Counted from the stretch's first letter, positions 36,047 to 44,862 are shown. The stretch is DNA of 64,000 nt from Mycolicibacterium moriokaense (GCF_003201655.1 NZ_QJJU01000011.1:62001-126000); one strand, 5' to 3'. Numbers and translations: made by a program. The notes: a model not told the origin generated them from the letters alone.

Positions 36047-36451
36047 TCAGGCCCGCGTGGGGAAGGTGTCGCCGAACATCGGCAACCCGCTCTGAGACTC
36101 CTCGGCGGTGGCTTCGTCTTGGATGACATCCCAGTGTTCAGCGAGCAGACCGTCTTCGATCCGCACGATGTCAGCCACTATCCAGTGTGCGGGTTGCCCG
36201 ACATTCGAGAAGCGGCCGTGCAGCATCACGTAGTCACCGTTGGCAGTGATCAGCGCGTTTTCGTACCGCATGTCGGGCGGCGCGGCTTTGACAAGTCCGA
36301 AAAGACCCTCGCGACCCGGTCGGATGTGCGCGCTGTGCTGAATGTAGTCTGGCGACCAGAACCGTTGCGCGGCAGCATAATCCCGCTTGTTGAACAACGT
36401 GTCGAACGCCTCCAGCACCAGCGCCTTGTTGCGTTGCTCGGCCTCAGTCAT
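36047..36451 (-). CDS. SnoaL-like (NTF2-fold) protein
   Basis: This 134-residue protein starts at ATG 36451 with AGGAGG upstream. The NTF2-like cone is shown by VLEAFDTLFNKRDYAAAQRFWSPDYIQHS near the start and FSNVGQPAHWIVADIVRIEDGLLAEHWDVIQDE near the end (quoted as family pattern). SnoaL-type proteins are small cyclases, isomerases or hydrolases. It is last in the operon running from 39412 down, 62 bp after the VOC gene. Confidence 0.82.
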   Translation of the reverse strand: MTEAEQRNKALVLEAFDTLFNKRDYAAAQRFWSPDYIQHSAHIRPGREGLFGLVKAAPPDMRYENALITANGDYVMLHGRFSNVGQPAHWIVADIVRIEDGLLAEHWDVIQDEATAEESQSGLPMFGDTFPTRA

Positions 36452-36513
36452 GGCTTCCTCCTGTGATTGCCGGGATGGGTTGGTGAATCGGTTTCGGCGC
36501 CGGGTGGCCGAGG

Positions 36514-36873
36514 TCATCCGCTTACGACGAGGTCGAACTCGTTGCCTTCGGGGTCGCGCAAACTCACCCAGCGGTTGTTGTTCTCAGCCAGTGAGCGAAC
36601 CTGGTGGGCGCCCAGGCTTGTCAACCGGTCGGTCTCGGCCACAACATCGGCGGCCTGCAGATCGATATGCACGCGGTTCTTGACCGTCTTACCCTCGGGC
36701 ACCTTGTGAAACATCAGCATGGGCCCGAGTCGGTCGTCAGTGCCGGCGGCGATGGACGCGAATTCTTCGGTGGCGCTGTCGCTGACGGTCAGGTGCAGAG
36801 CCTGCGCCCAGAAGTGCGCGAGTTGAGCGGCGTCGTGGGCGTCGAAGCTGATTGCGAGCACCGAGACGCTCAT
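36514..36873 (-). CDS. VOC/glyoxalase-like protein
   Basis: This 119-residue protein has the vicinal-oxygen-chelate fold: VLAISFDAHDAAQLAHFW at the start, NRVHIDLQAADV near residue 66, and WVSLRDPEGNEFDLV at the end, whose Glu is the usual metal ligand. It resembles the actinobacterial Glyoxalase_6 group rather than a true glyoxalase I. Its ATG overlaps the stop of the SDR gene upstream (ATGA), so both are co-translated. Confidence 0.82.
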   Translation of the reverse strand: MSVSVLAISFDAHDAAQLAHFWAQALHLTVSDSATEEFASIAAGTDDRLGPMLMFHKVPEGKTVKNRVHIDLQAADVVAETDRLTSLGAHQVRSLAENNNRWVSLRDPEGNEFDLVVSG

Positions 36874-37643
36874 GAAGCCGCGTCCAGTGTGCGGGGCTGT
36901 CGGGCGGCAGCGCGGCCACCGTCGACGGCGATGTTGGTTCCGGTGATGTACGCGGCGCGGGGGGAAGCGAGGAAGCCGATGAGATCGGCGATTTCTTGCG
37001 GCTCGGCGGCACGTCCGAGCAGTGTCGTCTCGGCGCTCACGTCGAACACTTCGCGATCGGCTGCGTTGGTGTAGACGGGTCCCGGTGAGACGGCGTTGAC
37101 GCGGATCCCAGCGGGCCCGTATTCGGCCGCCCAGGAGCGGGCGAGGGAGGCCAGTGCGGCTTTGGTTGCGCCGTACGCAGCGGTGTCGGGCTGACCGACG
37201 GTGCCGGACCTGCTGGCCACGTTGATGATCACGCCTTCGCCGCGTGTCACCATTTTCGGGGCCAGGACCGATGCCAAAAGGTAGGGGGCGTGGACGTTGG
37301 CGGCGAACAAGCGTTCCAGCGTGTTGACGGCCAGCTTCGCCGACGGACCGAACCATGCGAACCCCGCGTTGTTGACGAGGATGTCTACGTCGCCGACCTC
37401 TTCGGCCAGCCGCAGCGCTTCGGCCGGTTCGCTGAGGTCGGCGCCGACGAATCGGGCCGAGCCTCCGGCGTTTTCGATCTCTGCGACCACCGTGGCGCCG
37501 CGTGTCGCGTCGCGGCCGTGCACGACTACGGTGGCGCCCTGCGCGGCCAACTGCGCGGCGGCGGCCCGACCGATTCCCGACGTCGCGCCGGTCACCAGTG
37601 CCACCTTTCCTTCCAGGTCTCGAATTGCGGTTGGCTGCACCAT
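36870..37643 (-). CDS. SDR-family oxidoreductase
   Basis: This 257-residue classical SDR has TGATSGIGRA near residue 18, NNAGFAWFG near 92, a Ser in NVASRSGTVG and the catalytic YGATK near 160. The C-terminal ITGTNIAVDGG is typical. The preference between NAD and NADP is unclear (HGRD after the second strand suggests NADP). Third gene of the operon, 8 bp after the LLM gene. Confidence 0.88.
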   Translation of the reverse strand: MVQPTAIRDLEGKVALVTGATSGIGRAAAAQLAAQGATVVVHGRDATRGATVVAEIENAGGSARFVGADLSEPAEALRLAEEVGDVDILVNNAGFAWFGPSAKLAVNTLERLFAANVHAPYLLASVLAPKMVTRGEGVIINVASRSGTVGQPDTAAYGATKAALASLARSWAAEYGPAGIRVNAVSPGPVYTNAADREVFDVSAETTLLGRAAEPQEIADLIGFLASPRAAYITGTNIAVDGGRAAARQPRTLDAAS

Positions 37644-37651
37644 GAGTACTC

Positions 37652-38653
37652 CTAATGTTTGGACAGATCCGCAGCCTTTGCTGCGGTGCGGAAGGTCTCG
37701 AGTTCACCGATGATGTCGGGTCCCGTTGGCTGGTAGATGATTTCGGTGATGCCCGCGGCAGCGAGTTCGCTGACGCGCTGGCCGATCTCGTCAGCCGTGC
37801 CTGTCACGGTGGTCTGGCGGATGGCCTTCCAGCTGCCCGCCGCCCACGCGGCGGTATCGGCGTGGTTGAGCGCGACGAGATGCTGGTCGTGCACCGCGAG
37901 GTGGCGGTCCTGCGGTGGGCTTTGGTTGATGATGTCGAGCCAGACATCGCCGCCCGGCAGCGCGGTCACGTCGCCGCCGAACTCGTAGGCGGCGTGATAG
38001 GCAAGTGCGTTTCCCGGCCCGGCGGCGGCCTGCACGCGCACGGAATCCAGTGCCTCGCCGTCGGCGAGCACGGTGCCGTGAACTCCAAGCGCTGCCCACG
38101 AGAACTGTGCGGCGTACCGGGTTTCGCCGTTGACGGTGAACAGTCCGTCGGCCAGCTCAGTGGCGACCTCGACGCCCTTGGGTCCCAACGCGGAGATGAG
38201 AATGGGTATGTCGATCGGCCGCTCCGGTGCGTGCCCGACGGGATGCATCATCTGCATCCGGGTGCCCTGCCACTCCACCCGCGCACCACTCAGTAGGCCG
38301 CGGAACGCGCGGACATAATCGCGCACATACGACCATGTGGCCGGTGCGGCGCCCATTGCACGGGCGCCCGCGAAACCGACGCCGAACGCGACTGCGACCC
38401 GGCCGGGCGCGAGGGCGGCCAGCGCCGCCGCGGCCGAGGCGTTGACCATCGGGTGGCGCAGGGTCGGTACGAGCACGCCGGGACCCAACCCGATTGTGGT
38501 GGTGCGTTCGGCCGCCAACGCGAGCATCATCCACACGTCGGGGCTTTCGTGCGGTGTGTCGAACAGCCAGGCCCGGTCGTAACCGAGGTGTTCGGCCACC
38601 TCAACATCTGCGGGGGAGTGCAACGAGGTGGCGAACTGCGCAGAGATCTTCAT
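37652..38653 (-). CDS. LLM-class (F420- or FMN-dependent) oxidoreductase
   Basis: This 333-residue TIM-barrel protein matches luciferase-like enzymes: AEHLGYDRAWLFDTPHE near the start, TTTIGLGPGVLVPTLRHPMV near 50-70 and AVAFGVGFAGARAMG. Mycobacterial members of this type usually use F420. The C-terminal segment GTADEIGQRVSELAAAGITE is also standard. It sits 9 bp after the first SDR gene and 8 bp before the second, so it is part of one transcript. Confidence 0.87.
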   Translation of the reverse strand: MKISAQFATSLHSPADVEVAEHLGYDRAWLFDTPHESPDVWMMLALAAERTTTIGLGPGVLVPTLRHPMVNASAAAALAALAPGRVAVAFGVGFAGARAMGAAPATWSYVRDYVRAFRGLLSGARVEWQGTRMQMMHPVGHAPERPIDIPILISALGPKGVEVATELADGLFTVNGETRYAAQFSWAALGVHGTVLADGEALDSVRVQAAAGPGNALAYHAAYEFGGDVTALPGGDVWLDIINQSPPQDRHLAVHDQHLVALNHADTAAWAAGSWKAIRQTTVTGTADEIGQRVSELAAAGITEIIYQPTGPDIIGELETFRTAAKAADLSKH

Positions 38654-38662
38654 CGGATGTCG

Positions 38663-39412
38663 TTAGACCTGGGCCATGCCACCGTCGACGCTGAGCTCGG
38701 CGCCGGCCACAAAGCTGCTATCATCGGACGCCAAAAACAAAGCGGCGGAGGCAATTTCCTCAGGACGGCCCATCCGGTTGAGTGGTATGGCCGCGGCGAA
38801 CTGTGCTCTGATCGCGTCAGCCTCCTCCGGCGAGTCGGCCTGACCATCCATGATCGGGGTGTCGACTGGGCCCGGGCTCAACGTGTTGAACCGGATACCA
38901 CGATCGGCGAACTCGCGTGTCCACGTGCGCGTGTAGGAGCGCAGCGCAGCCTTGGTGGCGCTGTAGGTGCTGTACCCGGGAATGCCGACGTAGCCGGCGA
39001 TCGACCCGATCAAGATGACCGACCCGCCGTCGCGCATCAGCGGTAGCGCCTTCTGCACGGTGAACAGTGTTGCCCTGGCGTTGAGGTCGAAGGTGAGGTC
39101 GAAGTTCTCTTCGGTGATCTTGCCCAGCTCCTCGGGCTCGACTCGGCCGGAGTTCGCGACGAGGATGTCGAGCGCGCCCTTGTCCTCGAGCACCGTCGCG
39201 AAAAGTCTGTCCAGGTCAGCGCCCTTGGTGGCATCGGCGGCGATAGTGGTCACGCCGTCACCTATCAACGCTTTGGCCTTGTCCAACTCGCTCTGGCGAC
39301 GCCCGGTGATGAAGACGTAGGCGCCTTCTTGGACGAACCTTGCCGCGGTTGCCAGCCCGATACCGCTACTGCCGCCAGTGATCACGGCGACCTTGCCATC
39401 CAGTCGTGACAT
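38663..39412 (-). CDS. SDR-family oxidoreductase, first gene of the operon
   Basis: This 249-residue SDR starts at ATG 39412 with GGAAGG upstream. It has TGGSSGIGLATAARF, an ANSGRVEPEE segment in place of the usual NNAG, the catalytic YSATK, and a C-terminal FVAGAELSVDGGMAQV. The TGRRQSE stretch after the second strand favours NADP. The promoter region carries the palindrome at 39451, shared with the divergent TetR gene. Confidence 0.88.
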   Translation of the reverse strand: MSRLDGKVAVITGGSSGIGLATAARFVQEGAYVFITGRRQSELDKAKALIGDGVTTIAADATKGADLDRLFATVLEDKGALDILVANSGRVEPEELGKITEENFDLTFDLNARATLFTVQKALPLMRDGGSVILIGSIAGYVGIPGYSTYSATKAALRSYTRTWTREFADRGIRFNTLSPGPVDTPIMDGQADSPEEADAIRAQFAAAIPLNRMGRPEEIASAALFLASDDSSFVAGAELSVDGGMAQV

Positions 39413-39450
39413 CAGTCGACCTTCCAATTCTCGTTTTGCAGTTGTTTGTA

Positions 39451-39462
39451 CAGACTGGTCTA
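39451..39462. promoter_or_regulatory. YxaF/LmrA-type operator before the SDR operon
   Basis: CAGAC-TG-GTCTA, 39 bp upstream of the operon start. It has the same architecture as the site at 39634 and resembles the TAGAC-N2-GTCTA box I recall for LmrA/YxaF-type TetR proteins in Bacillus. Confidence 0.65.
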
Positions 39463-39633
39463 AACGGTAATTTATTCCGGGCTCGTACGTCAAGCCGGGT
39501 CGGTGCACGGTGGACGCGCGTCGGACAGCCGGGATGTCCTTCACCCGACGGCGATTCGATCCGTACGGACGCTGGAGCCAGACGCCCGGAGGCGCCAGGT
39601 CAGCGGGTCAATGGACGTGATGGTTGCATTCTT

Positions 39634-39645
39634 CAGACAAGTCTG
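39634..39645. promoter_or_regulatory. YxaF/LmrA-type operator before the TetR gene
   Basis: CAGAC-AA-GTCTG is a perfect inverted repeat 17 bp before the TetR ATG, matching the site in front of the divergent operon. Confidence 0.7.
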
Positions 39646-39662
39646 TTTGATAAGCTGCGGTG

Positions 39663-40253
39663 ATGGCGACCAAGACGGCGAAAGGGCCCTCGGCCCGGGA
39701 ACGCCTGCTCGCCGCCTCCGACGAGCTGTTCTACCGAGACGGTGTGCATTCCACCGGGATCGACGCGGTCATCGAAAGGGCCGGCGTGGCGAAGGGCTCG
39801 CTGTACTACATATTCGGCGGGAAGGACGAACTCGTCGGCGCATACCTGCGAGGCCGCCTGGACGCATGGCGCGAGCGTGTGGATGCAGCACAGGCCGGCA
39901 TCGACGATCCGGAGGGGAAGGTCCTCGCGGTGTTCGACGCGATTGCTGCCTACGTGGCACTTCCAGAGTTCCGGGGCTGTCCATTTGTCAACGCCGCCGC
40001 CGAGGCGCCGGCGGGCGAAGCCCAGGACCTGGCCATCAAGGAGTACCGCCGCTGGGTGCGCGACTCCTTCCTCGCGCTTGCCGCGGACACCGGGGTGGCC
40101 GACACCGCGTCGCTCGCAGACGCGCTGATTGTCTTGTACGACGGGGCGCTTGCCACCGCGGAAGTGGACAGCACCGCACGCGCGGCAGCGATGACGGCCA
40201 AACGCATCGCGCGCCTCACCATTGCCGTTGCGAAAGCCTCCAGCCCGGCCTGA
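39663..40253 (+). CDS. TetR-family regulator, YxaF/LmrA-like
   Basis: This 196-residue regulator has the helix-turn-helix RDGVHSTGIDAVIERAGVAK and SLYYIFGGKDELV, and the C-terminal signature LPEFRGCPFVNAAAE of the YxaF-like subgroup. ATG 39663 directly follows an alternative GTG. Two matching CAGAC-N2-GTCTR sites flank the intergenic region, one before this gene and one before the five-gene operon. It probably represses both. The conserved Cys in RGCPF could sense electrophiles; this is inference. Confidence 0.88.
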   Translation: MATKTAKGPSARERLLAASDELFYRDGVHSTGIDAVIERAGVAKGSLYYIFGGKDELVGAYLRGRLDAWRERVDAAQAGIDDPEGKVLAVFDAIAAYVALPEFRGCPFVNAAAEAPAGEAQDLAIKEYRRWVRDSFLALAADTGVADTASLADALIVLYDGALATAEVDSTARAAAMTAKRIARLTIAVAKASSPA

Positions 40254-40428
40254 TTCGAGTTCCTGGGCCCGAGGGCGATCAGCCCTACTGAAGACGGTGT
40301 GGGTGCTGACAGGTGGGGCATCGTTCCAGCTGGTGGGGCTTCATGGTTGGGGGTCAGCAGTGACGACATCGGCCCGTTTGAGCTGAACCATCGATGGTGA
40401 CGGATAACTCTCAACGAAGGACGTCATC

Positions 40429-40731
40429 ATGGGTATCGCCCTCCGCTACATCGCCGCACCGGTGTTGGTCGCCGGTGTCGCGGTAACGATCGCCGGCGCA
40501 ACGGCATCCGCGGCCGACGGGCAGCAACCTGCGCAGACCACCGACGCATCGACGGCCAGTCCCGATCACGGCGGTGCGTACTGTGGCCAATTCTGCGGCG
40601 CCGTCAGCGCCTACGGCGACCACCCCGGCGGGGCTGCGGTGCCGGTGTCCTACGGGGTAGGTACACCTCGGTTGAATCCGCTGTCCCCAGTCTCGATCAG
40701 GTGCCGATCATCGACGCCGCCGGTGTCCTAA
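40429..40731 (+). CDS. Small secreted protein
   Basis: This 100-residue protein has a signal peptide (APVLVAGVAVTIAGATASAA, cleavage after ASAA) and GAAGGACG upstream of the ATG. The mature part is Gln/Thr/Pro-rich with a short C-G-Q-F-C motif. The last 30 residues look less ordered. No family is recognised. The 175-bp gap before it has no feature I recognise. Confidence 0.55.
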   Translation: MGIALRYIAAPVLVAGVAVTIAGATASAADGQQPAQTTDASTASPDHGGAYCGQFCGAVSAYGDHPGGAAVPVSYGVGTPRLNPLSPVSIRCRSSTPPVS

Positions 40732-40803
40732 CACCCCAACACTGAACGTCCCGGCGCGGGATCATGAAGTGGAACGATTGGCAACACCGAGGAGAAGGCA
40801 ACT

Positions 40804-41652
40804 GTGAGCACCATTCCTAGCGTCCAACTCAACGACGGCGCGTACATCCCGCAGCTCGGCTTCGGGGTCTTCCAGATCGAGCCGGAGAAAACTGCCGCAG
40901 CCGTCCGGACCGCGTTGGAGATCGGTTACCGACACATCGACACAGCCGAGATGTACGGAAACGAGAAGGAAGTCGGTCAGGGCGTCCGTGACCCGGGCAT
41001 GAATCGCGCGGACGTCTTTATCACAAGCAAGCTCAACAACGGCTTCCACAAGCCAGATGATGCGCGCCGCGCGTTCGACAACACGCTGCGTGCACTCGAA
41101 TCCGACTATGTCGACCTGTTTCTCATTCACTGGCCACTGCCGACCCTCTACGGCGGGGACTTTGTCTCCACGTGGAAGGTCCTCGAAGAGTTCGCTAGGG
41201 ATGGACGGGCCCGCAGCATAGGAGTTTCGAACTTCGAGCCTGCGCATCTTGACCGGCTCGCTAAGGAATCCGATACCGTCCCCGCAGTAAACCAGGTCGA
41301 GGTGCATCCCTACTTCACAAACGAAGAGGTCCGTGCCTACGGGAAAGAACACGGCATCGTGACCGAGGCGTGGTCGCCGATCGCGCAGGGCGCAGTGCTC
41401 GACGACGAAACTATCGGGCGCGTCGCCGACGGTTGCGGCAAGTCGCCGGCACAGGTGGTGTTGCGTTGGCACATTCAGCGCGGCGACATCGTGTTTCCGA
41501 AGTCGGTATCGCCAGACCGGGTGAGGGCCAACTTCGAATTGTTCGACTTCGAGCTGGATGGTGCTGACATGGACGCAATCTCGGCTCTCGACCGAGGCGA
41601 ATCCGGCAGAACGGGCCCAAACCCGAACACCTTCGACTACATCCCCGACTAG
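40804..41652 (+). CDS. Aldo/keto reductase
   Basis: This 282-residue NADPH-dependent reductase has the full tetrad: Asp and Tyr in DTAEMYGNEKEVG (about 46-51), Lys in TSKLNNG (about 76) and His in LFLIHWPLP (about 109). The NADPH-binding tail is VFPKSVSPDRVRANFELFDF. It resembles the mycobacterial AKR5-type 2,5-didehydrogluconate reductase-like enzymes. GTG 40804 follows GGAGAAGG. Its end is marked by a strong hairpin at 41673. Confidence 0.9.
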   Translation: MSTIPSVQLNDGAYIPQLGFGVFQIEPEKTAAAVRTALEIGYRHIDTAEMYGNEKEVGQGVRDPGMNRADVFITSKLNNGFHKPDDARRAFDNTLRALESDYVDLFLIHWPLPTLYGGDFVSTWKVLEEFARDGRARSIGVSNFEPAHLDRLAKESDTVPAVNQVEVHPYFTNEEVRAYGKEHGIVTEAWSPIAQGAVLDDETIGRVADGCGKSPAQVVLRWHIQRGDIVFPKSVSPDRVRANFELFDFELDGADMDAISALDRGESGRTGPNPNTFDYIPD

Positions 41653-41672
41653 CTACTCAGGCTGAGCAGACG

Positions 41673-41712
41673 GCAATCAGGGCGGGATAGACAACTATCC
41701 CGCCCTGATTGC
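41673..41712. terminator. Bidirectional terminator hairpin
   Basis: A perfect 17-bp stem (GCAATCAGGGCGGGATA and its complement) with a 6-base loop, between the convergent aldo/keto reductase gene and the small secreted protein gene. Confidence 0.85.
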
Positions 41713-41722
41713 ACAGTTGTTA

Positions 41723-41953
41723 TCAGTGGTGAAATTCCAAGGCGCCCATGTCCCCACCGAATGGTAACTGTGCCCGGGCGGCCTCTTGCGCGGCGCCGCC
41801 TGGCGTAGCGGTGATCTGGACATTGCCCGGGCTCTGCTGCACGTTTGACCCGACTGTGCCTGTGGCGGCCGCTGCCGTTGGTGCGGCTGCGATCGCAATC
41901 GCGGCAGCTCCCGCCGCCACCAGTGGGACGATATGATTCATTGTGATGCGCAT
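41723..41953 (-). CDS. Small secreted SPGN-motif protein (copy 1)
   Basis: This 76-residue protein (MRITMNHIVPLVAAGAAAIA, AAGGA six bases before ATG 41953) has a signal peptide ending near AAAAT. The mature part has QQSPGNVQITATPG, the core of the family found three more times at 55-57 kb. Unlike those copies it has no Cys pair. The function is unknown. The region upstream (41954-42254) carries only an IS end remnant. Confidence 0.7.
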   Translation of the reverse strand: MRITMNHIVPLVAAGAAAIAIAAAPTAAAATGTVGSNVQQSPGNVQITATPGGAAQEAARAQLPFGGDMGALEFHH

Positions 41954-42177
41954 TGTCATTCCTTCTTTCGGTATGTCTCTTGTTGTCGGTGACGTATTCC
42001 AGGATGGTCTTCGAGCGCATCAAAGTCGTCCTCGCTGGCACCCGTCCTTGACCTCCGGCTACCTGCAATATTCGGCGCTGCCAGGCATCACTGCTGGGTC
42101 CAAATGCGGTCGTGTGGCAGGGCTTAGCGGGCAGCGACGATCCCAGTCGTTAGGACAGTGGCCGGACCCCAGGAATT

Positions 42178-42243
42178 GATCCACCGTCGGCGAGAGTCGT
42201 CCATCATTGGGGTGCAGGCAGCAGCATAGACCGGCAGGGGGTT
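42178..42243 (+). mobile_element. IS3-family end remnant
   Basis: The sequence GAGAGTCGTCCATCAT..GGGTGCAGGCAGCAGC (in parts) matches the left end of the IS element at 42958 (GAGGGTCGTTCATCGG..). On the minus strand it encodes PVYAAACTPMM, like the transposase tail PAVYAAACTHR. About 65 bp of a second IS copy survive just before the methyltransferase gene. Confidence 0.6.
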
Positions 42244-42254
42244 AGGGTCGGGCT

Positions 42255-42896
42255 GTGTTCGACTGGGACCACAATGCGTACTACCAGCGGTTGTTACTCC
42301 GGCAGTTGCCGTCGCGTTGCCAACGGGTGCTGGACGTAGGATGTGGCGCCGGATTGTTCGCGGCCGAGCTTGCGCAGCGGAGCACCCAGGTCGACGCCGT
42401 GGATCGCTCATCGGTGATGATCGAACAGGCGAGGCGTCGCGTACCAGCGAACGTCAACCTTGTACAGGCAGACGTCTTGGTCGACAAGTTGCCCAGCCGG
42501 GACTACGACGCGATCGTCTCGGTCACGGCACTGCACCACATGCCGCTGCACGAGGCGCTGCGAGTGCTCTCGGCCGCCCTACGACCGGGCGGCGTATTCG
42601 CGGCCGTTGCGCTGCCTCGCTCGGACCCGCGCCGAGAACTCGCGGTCGAGATCGCCGCCGCCGCGGCGCACCGTCTGTTTGGTTTGGTGTTTTTCGCGAA
42701 GCGGGTGCTGGGACGCGACAATGGTTTCGCGAAAGATCCGGATCGCTCATCCATGCCTGTCGTCATGAACCCGCCACTAACCACCCGCCAAGTCGCCGAC
42801 GTGGCGGCTGCTCTTCTTCCTGGCGTTCGTGTCCGGCGGCTGCTCTTCTGGCGTTATTTGCTGATCTGGCAGAAGCCAGCAGCCCAAAACGCCTGA
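42255..42896 (+). CDS. Class I SAM-dependent methyltransferase
   Basis: This 213-residue enzyme has motif I VLDVGCGAGLFAAELA near residue 25, the acidic end of the second strand in VDAVDRSS near 48, and the post-motif SVTALHHMPL near 90. It has no obvious substrate domain beyond a basic C-terminal part. GTG 42255 starts it. It lies between an IS remnant and an intact-length IS element, so it may be cargo moved with them, but this is inference. Confidence 0.8.
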   Translation: MFDWDHNAYYQRLLLRQLPSRCQRVLDVGCGAGLFAAELAQRSTQVDAVDRSSVMIEQARRRVPANVNLVQADVLVDKLPSRDYDAIVSVTALHHMPLHEALRVLSAALRPGGVFAAVALPRSDPRRELAVEIAAAAAHRLFGLVFFAKRVLGRDNGFAKDPDRSSMPVVMNPPLTTRQVADVAAALLPGVRVRRLLFWRYLLIWQKPAAQNA

Positions 42897-42982
42897 GGGT
42901 GGGACTCTTCTCGCGTGCGCGGCACGATGAAAATGCGAGACATCGTCCCTAGCGATCCGACTGACCGTTCGGTGAGGGTCGT

Positions 42983-43791
42983 TCATCGGTGGGTGCAGGC
43001 TGCTGCGTAGACAGCTGGGGCCTGGTAGCCGAGCGAGCTGTGGCGTCGGCGGTGGTTGTAGTCCTCCTTCCAGTCGGTGATGATGACTCGGGCTTGAGCC
43101 AGGGACCAGAACGCGTTGATGTTGAGGCATTCGTCGCGGATTCGGCTGTTGAATGACTCGACGTAGCCGTTGCGCCAGGGTTGGCCGGGTGGGATGAAGT
43201 GCAGGCCGACACGTTCGCCGGCCAGTCGGCCATCGCGGCGCAGGCCAGTTCGGGACCGTTGTCGCAACGGAGCACGACCGGGTAGCCGCGTTGGGTGGCA
43301 AGGCGGTCGAGTTCGTCAATGAGGTCATCACCGGTGATTGAGCGATCGACAAGGCCGCCGAGACATTCGCGGGTGTGTTCGTCGACGACGGACACGATCT
43401 TGACCGGGCGCCCGTCGGTAGTGGCGTCGAACTGGAAGTCGGCGGCCCACACAGTGTTCGGCGCATCGGCGACCGGTGCCACCGGTGTGGTCGAGGTGCC
43501 CAGGCGTTTGCGGCGCCGCCGCTGAGGCACCCGTAATCCCTCATCACGCCAGAGCCGTTGGATCTTCTTGTGATTCACGTGCCAGCCTTCCGCGCGAGCG
43601 TCGTGGTAGGCAGACCGGAACCCGCGACGCGGTTTGTTTCTCGCCCAGCCGCGCAGCCACGCCCGCAATCCGGCGTCCGGGTCGGCCGCTGCAGTGGAGA
43701 GTGGTGAACGTCGTTGTGTAGTCCGGTTCTGCCCGGCGACCCGGCAGGCGAACCGCTCACTAATCCCCAGCGCCCGCTGGAGGTGGTGCAC
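42983..43791 (-). pseudogene. IS3-family transposase OrfB, frameshifted
   Basis: The integrase domain is present in two frames. The first part has WAADFQFDATTDGRPVKIV, with the first catalytic Asp, and LRCDNGPELACAAMADW, with the second. After one missing G near 43218 the other frame gives GLHFIPPGQPWRNGYVESFN, with the catalytic Glu, and NHRRRHSSLGYQAPA. The residues of the DDE triad exist but are not in one reading frame. Confidence 0.85.
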
Positions 43792-43814
43792 GGCCGCCCG
43801 CCGACATTCCGGGC

Positions 43815-44096
43815 TTAGAAGTTTCCCCGCGCGATCTCCTTGAGGGCCGCCTTCTCAAGCTCCGCATCAGCCAAAAGCCGCTTCAGGGTTGCGTTTTCAC
43901 GTTCGAGTTCCTTGAGCCGCTTGGCGTCATCGGCCTTCAAACCTCCGAACTGGTTGCGCCAGCGGAAGTACGTTTGCTCGGACACCTGCAGGTGCCGACA
44001 GACGTCAGCGACGCTCTTGCCCTCGCCCAGGAGCCGATCCGACTCCGCTAGCTTGCGTACGACCTGCTCGGGGGTGTGCCGCTTCCTCGTTGCCAT
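43815..44096 (-). CDS. IS3-family transposase OrfA
   Basis: This 93-residue protein (MATRKRHTPEQVVRKLAESD) has the helix-turn-helix VADVCRHLQVSEQTYFRWRN and a C-terminal leucine zipper LKELERENATLKRLLADAEL. These bind the element ends and form dimers. In intact elements it is joined to OrfB by programmed frameshifting near its end (KEIARGNF). Confidence 0.88.
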   Translation of the reverse strand: MATRKRHTPEQVVRKLAESDRLLGEGKSVADVCRHLQVSEQTYFRWRNQFGGLKADDAKRLKELERENATLKRLLADAELEKAALKEIARGNF

Positions 44097-44168
44097 GTCC
44101 TTGTCGAGCCTTCCTGCCCACATCCGTGGGCACAAGACTCTCAGTCAACGCGGATCAACCAATCGGGG

Positions 44169-44636
44169 TCAGGCCAACAGGGATGTGGTGATGCGGACCT
44201 CGGAGGTTAGTGTCTGATGGACGGGGCAACGCTCGGCGATGTACAGCAGTCTCTGCCGCTGCGCGTCGTCGAGGTCGCCGGTCAACTCGACGTCGCAATC
44301 GATTTGGTGGATGTAGCCGTTGGTGGTTTCGCAGTCGGCGCAGTCCGTTGCGTGAATTCGCGAGTGCCGCAGCGTTACTCGGATTTCTTCCAGCGGCCAG
44401 CGCTTGCGGTCTGCGTACATCCGCACCGTCATCGATGTGCATGCTCCGAGCCCGGCAAGTACTAGATCGTAGGGTGTTGGCCCAGCATCGTCGCCGACCG
44501 GCGGTGGCTCGTCGGCCACCAGCTGGTGGTGCCCAGCGGAGATCTGTCGCGTGAAACCGCCCCCGCTGGTGTCGGTCACGATCACCGTGCCCTCGGACGA
44601 CGCTGCATCGCGGTCGATCTCGCGCTGTGGTGTCAC
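44169..44636 (-). CDS. OsmC-family protein
   Basis: This 155-residue protein has the OsmC/Ohr fold with Cys in [10 protein letters not shown] near 67 and Cys in AERCPVHQT near 137. The long-tail YhfA-like pattern [17 protein letters not shown] precedes the first. It is probably a peroxide or thiol-related reductase. GTG 44636 begins one base after the stop of the small membrane gene, so it is the last gene of a four-gene operon headed by the PepD paralogue. Confidence 0.87.
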   Translation of the reverse strand: MTPQREIDRDAASSEGTVIVTDTSGGGFTRQISAGHHQLVADEPPPVGDDAGPTPYDLVLAGLGACTSMTVRMYADRKRWPLEEIRVTLRHSRIHATDCADCETTNGYIHQIDCDVELTGDLDDAQRQRLLYIAERCPVHQTLTSEVRITTSLLA

Positions 44637-44637
44637 G

Positions 44638-44862
44638 TCACTCTCCTTGGCGGCTTGATCGCGCCGGTGTCCGGCGGCCCCATAGGCTCAGAGGCAGTAC
44701 GACCGCCACGATTGCCGGCAGAACGGGCCATGCGGGCAATCCCGTCACGCTGAGTGCATACGTCAGCGCCAACGCGGCGACGACGGCGAGCGCCACCCGC
44801 CAGTCGTCGCCGACGATGAAGTCGTACCAGAACCGCAAGAACGTCCTCACTCTTGCGGTCAC
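44638..44862 (-). CDS. Small membrane protein
   Basis: This 74-residue protein has two hydrophobic segments ([14 protein letters not shown] and [15 protein letters not shown]) and a basic N-terminus [15 protein letters not shown]. Its start overlaps the stop of the COG4280-like gene (ATGA), and its stop is one base from the OsmC start. No family recognised beyond its place in the operon. Confidence 0.7.
   Translation of the reverse strand: MTARVRTFLRFWYDFIVGDDWRVALAVVAALALTYALSVTGLPAWPVLPAIVAVVLPLSLWGRRTPARSSRQGE

Larger units (their letters stand above)
42958..44147 (-). mobile_element. IS3-family insertion sequence, damaged
   Basis: About 1.19 kb with two overlapping transposase frames. 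The ends carry related inverted sequences: GACTGACCGTTC at 42959 and, read inward from 44146, GACTGAGAGTCT. A clear short target duplication was not seen. OrfB is frameshifted, so the element is probably immobile. Confidence 0.8.

Noticed and set aside
36514..37707. One 397-codon frame running from the VOC gene through the SDR region
   Set aside because: Only the last 119 codons are real (VOC protein). The rest is an Arg-rich out-of-frame reading of the SDR gene, which has its own intact frame.
40254..40428. IS remnant before the small secreted gene
   Set aside because: The sequence looks unlike its neighbours, but I could not match it to any transposase frame or inverted end.
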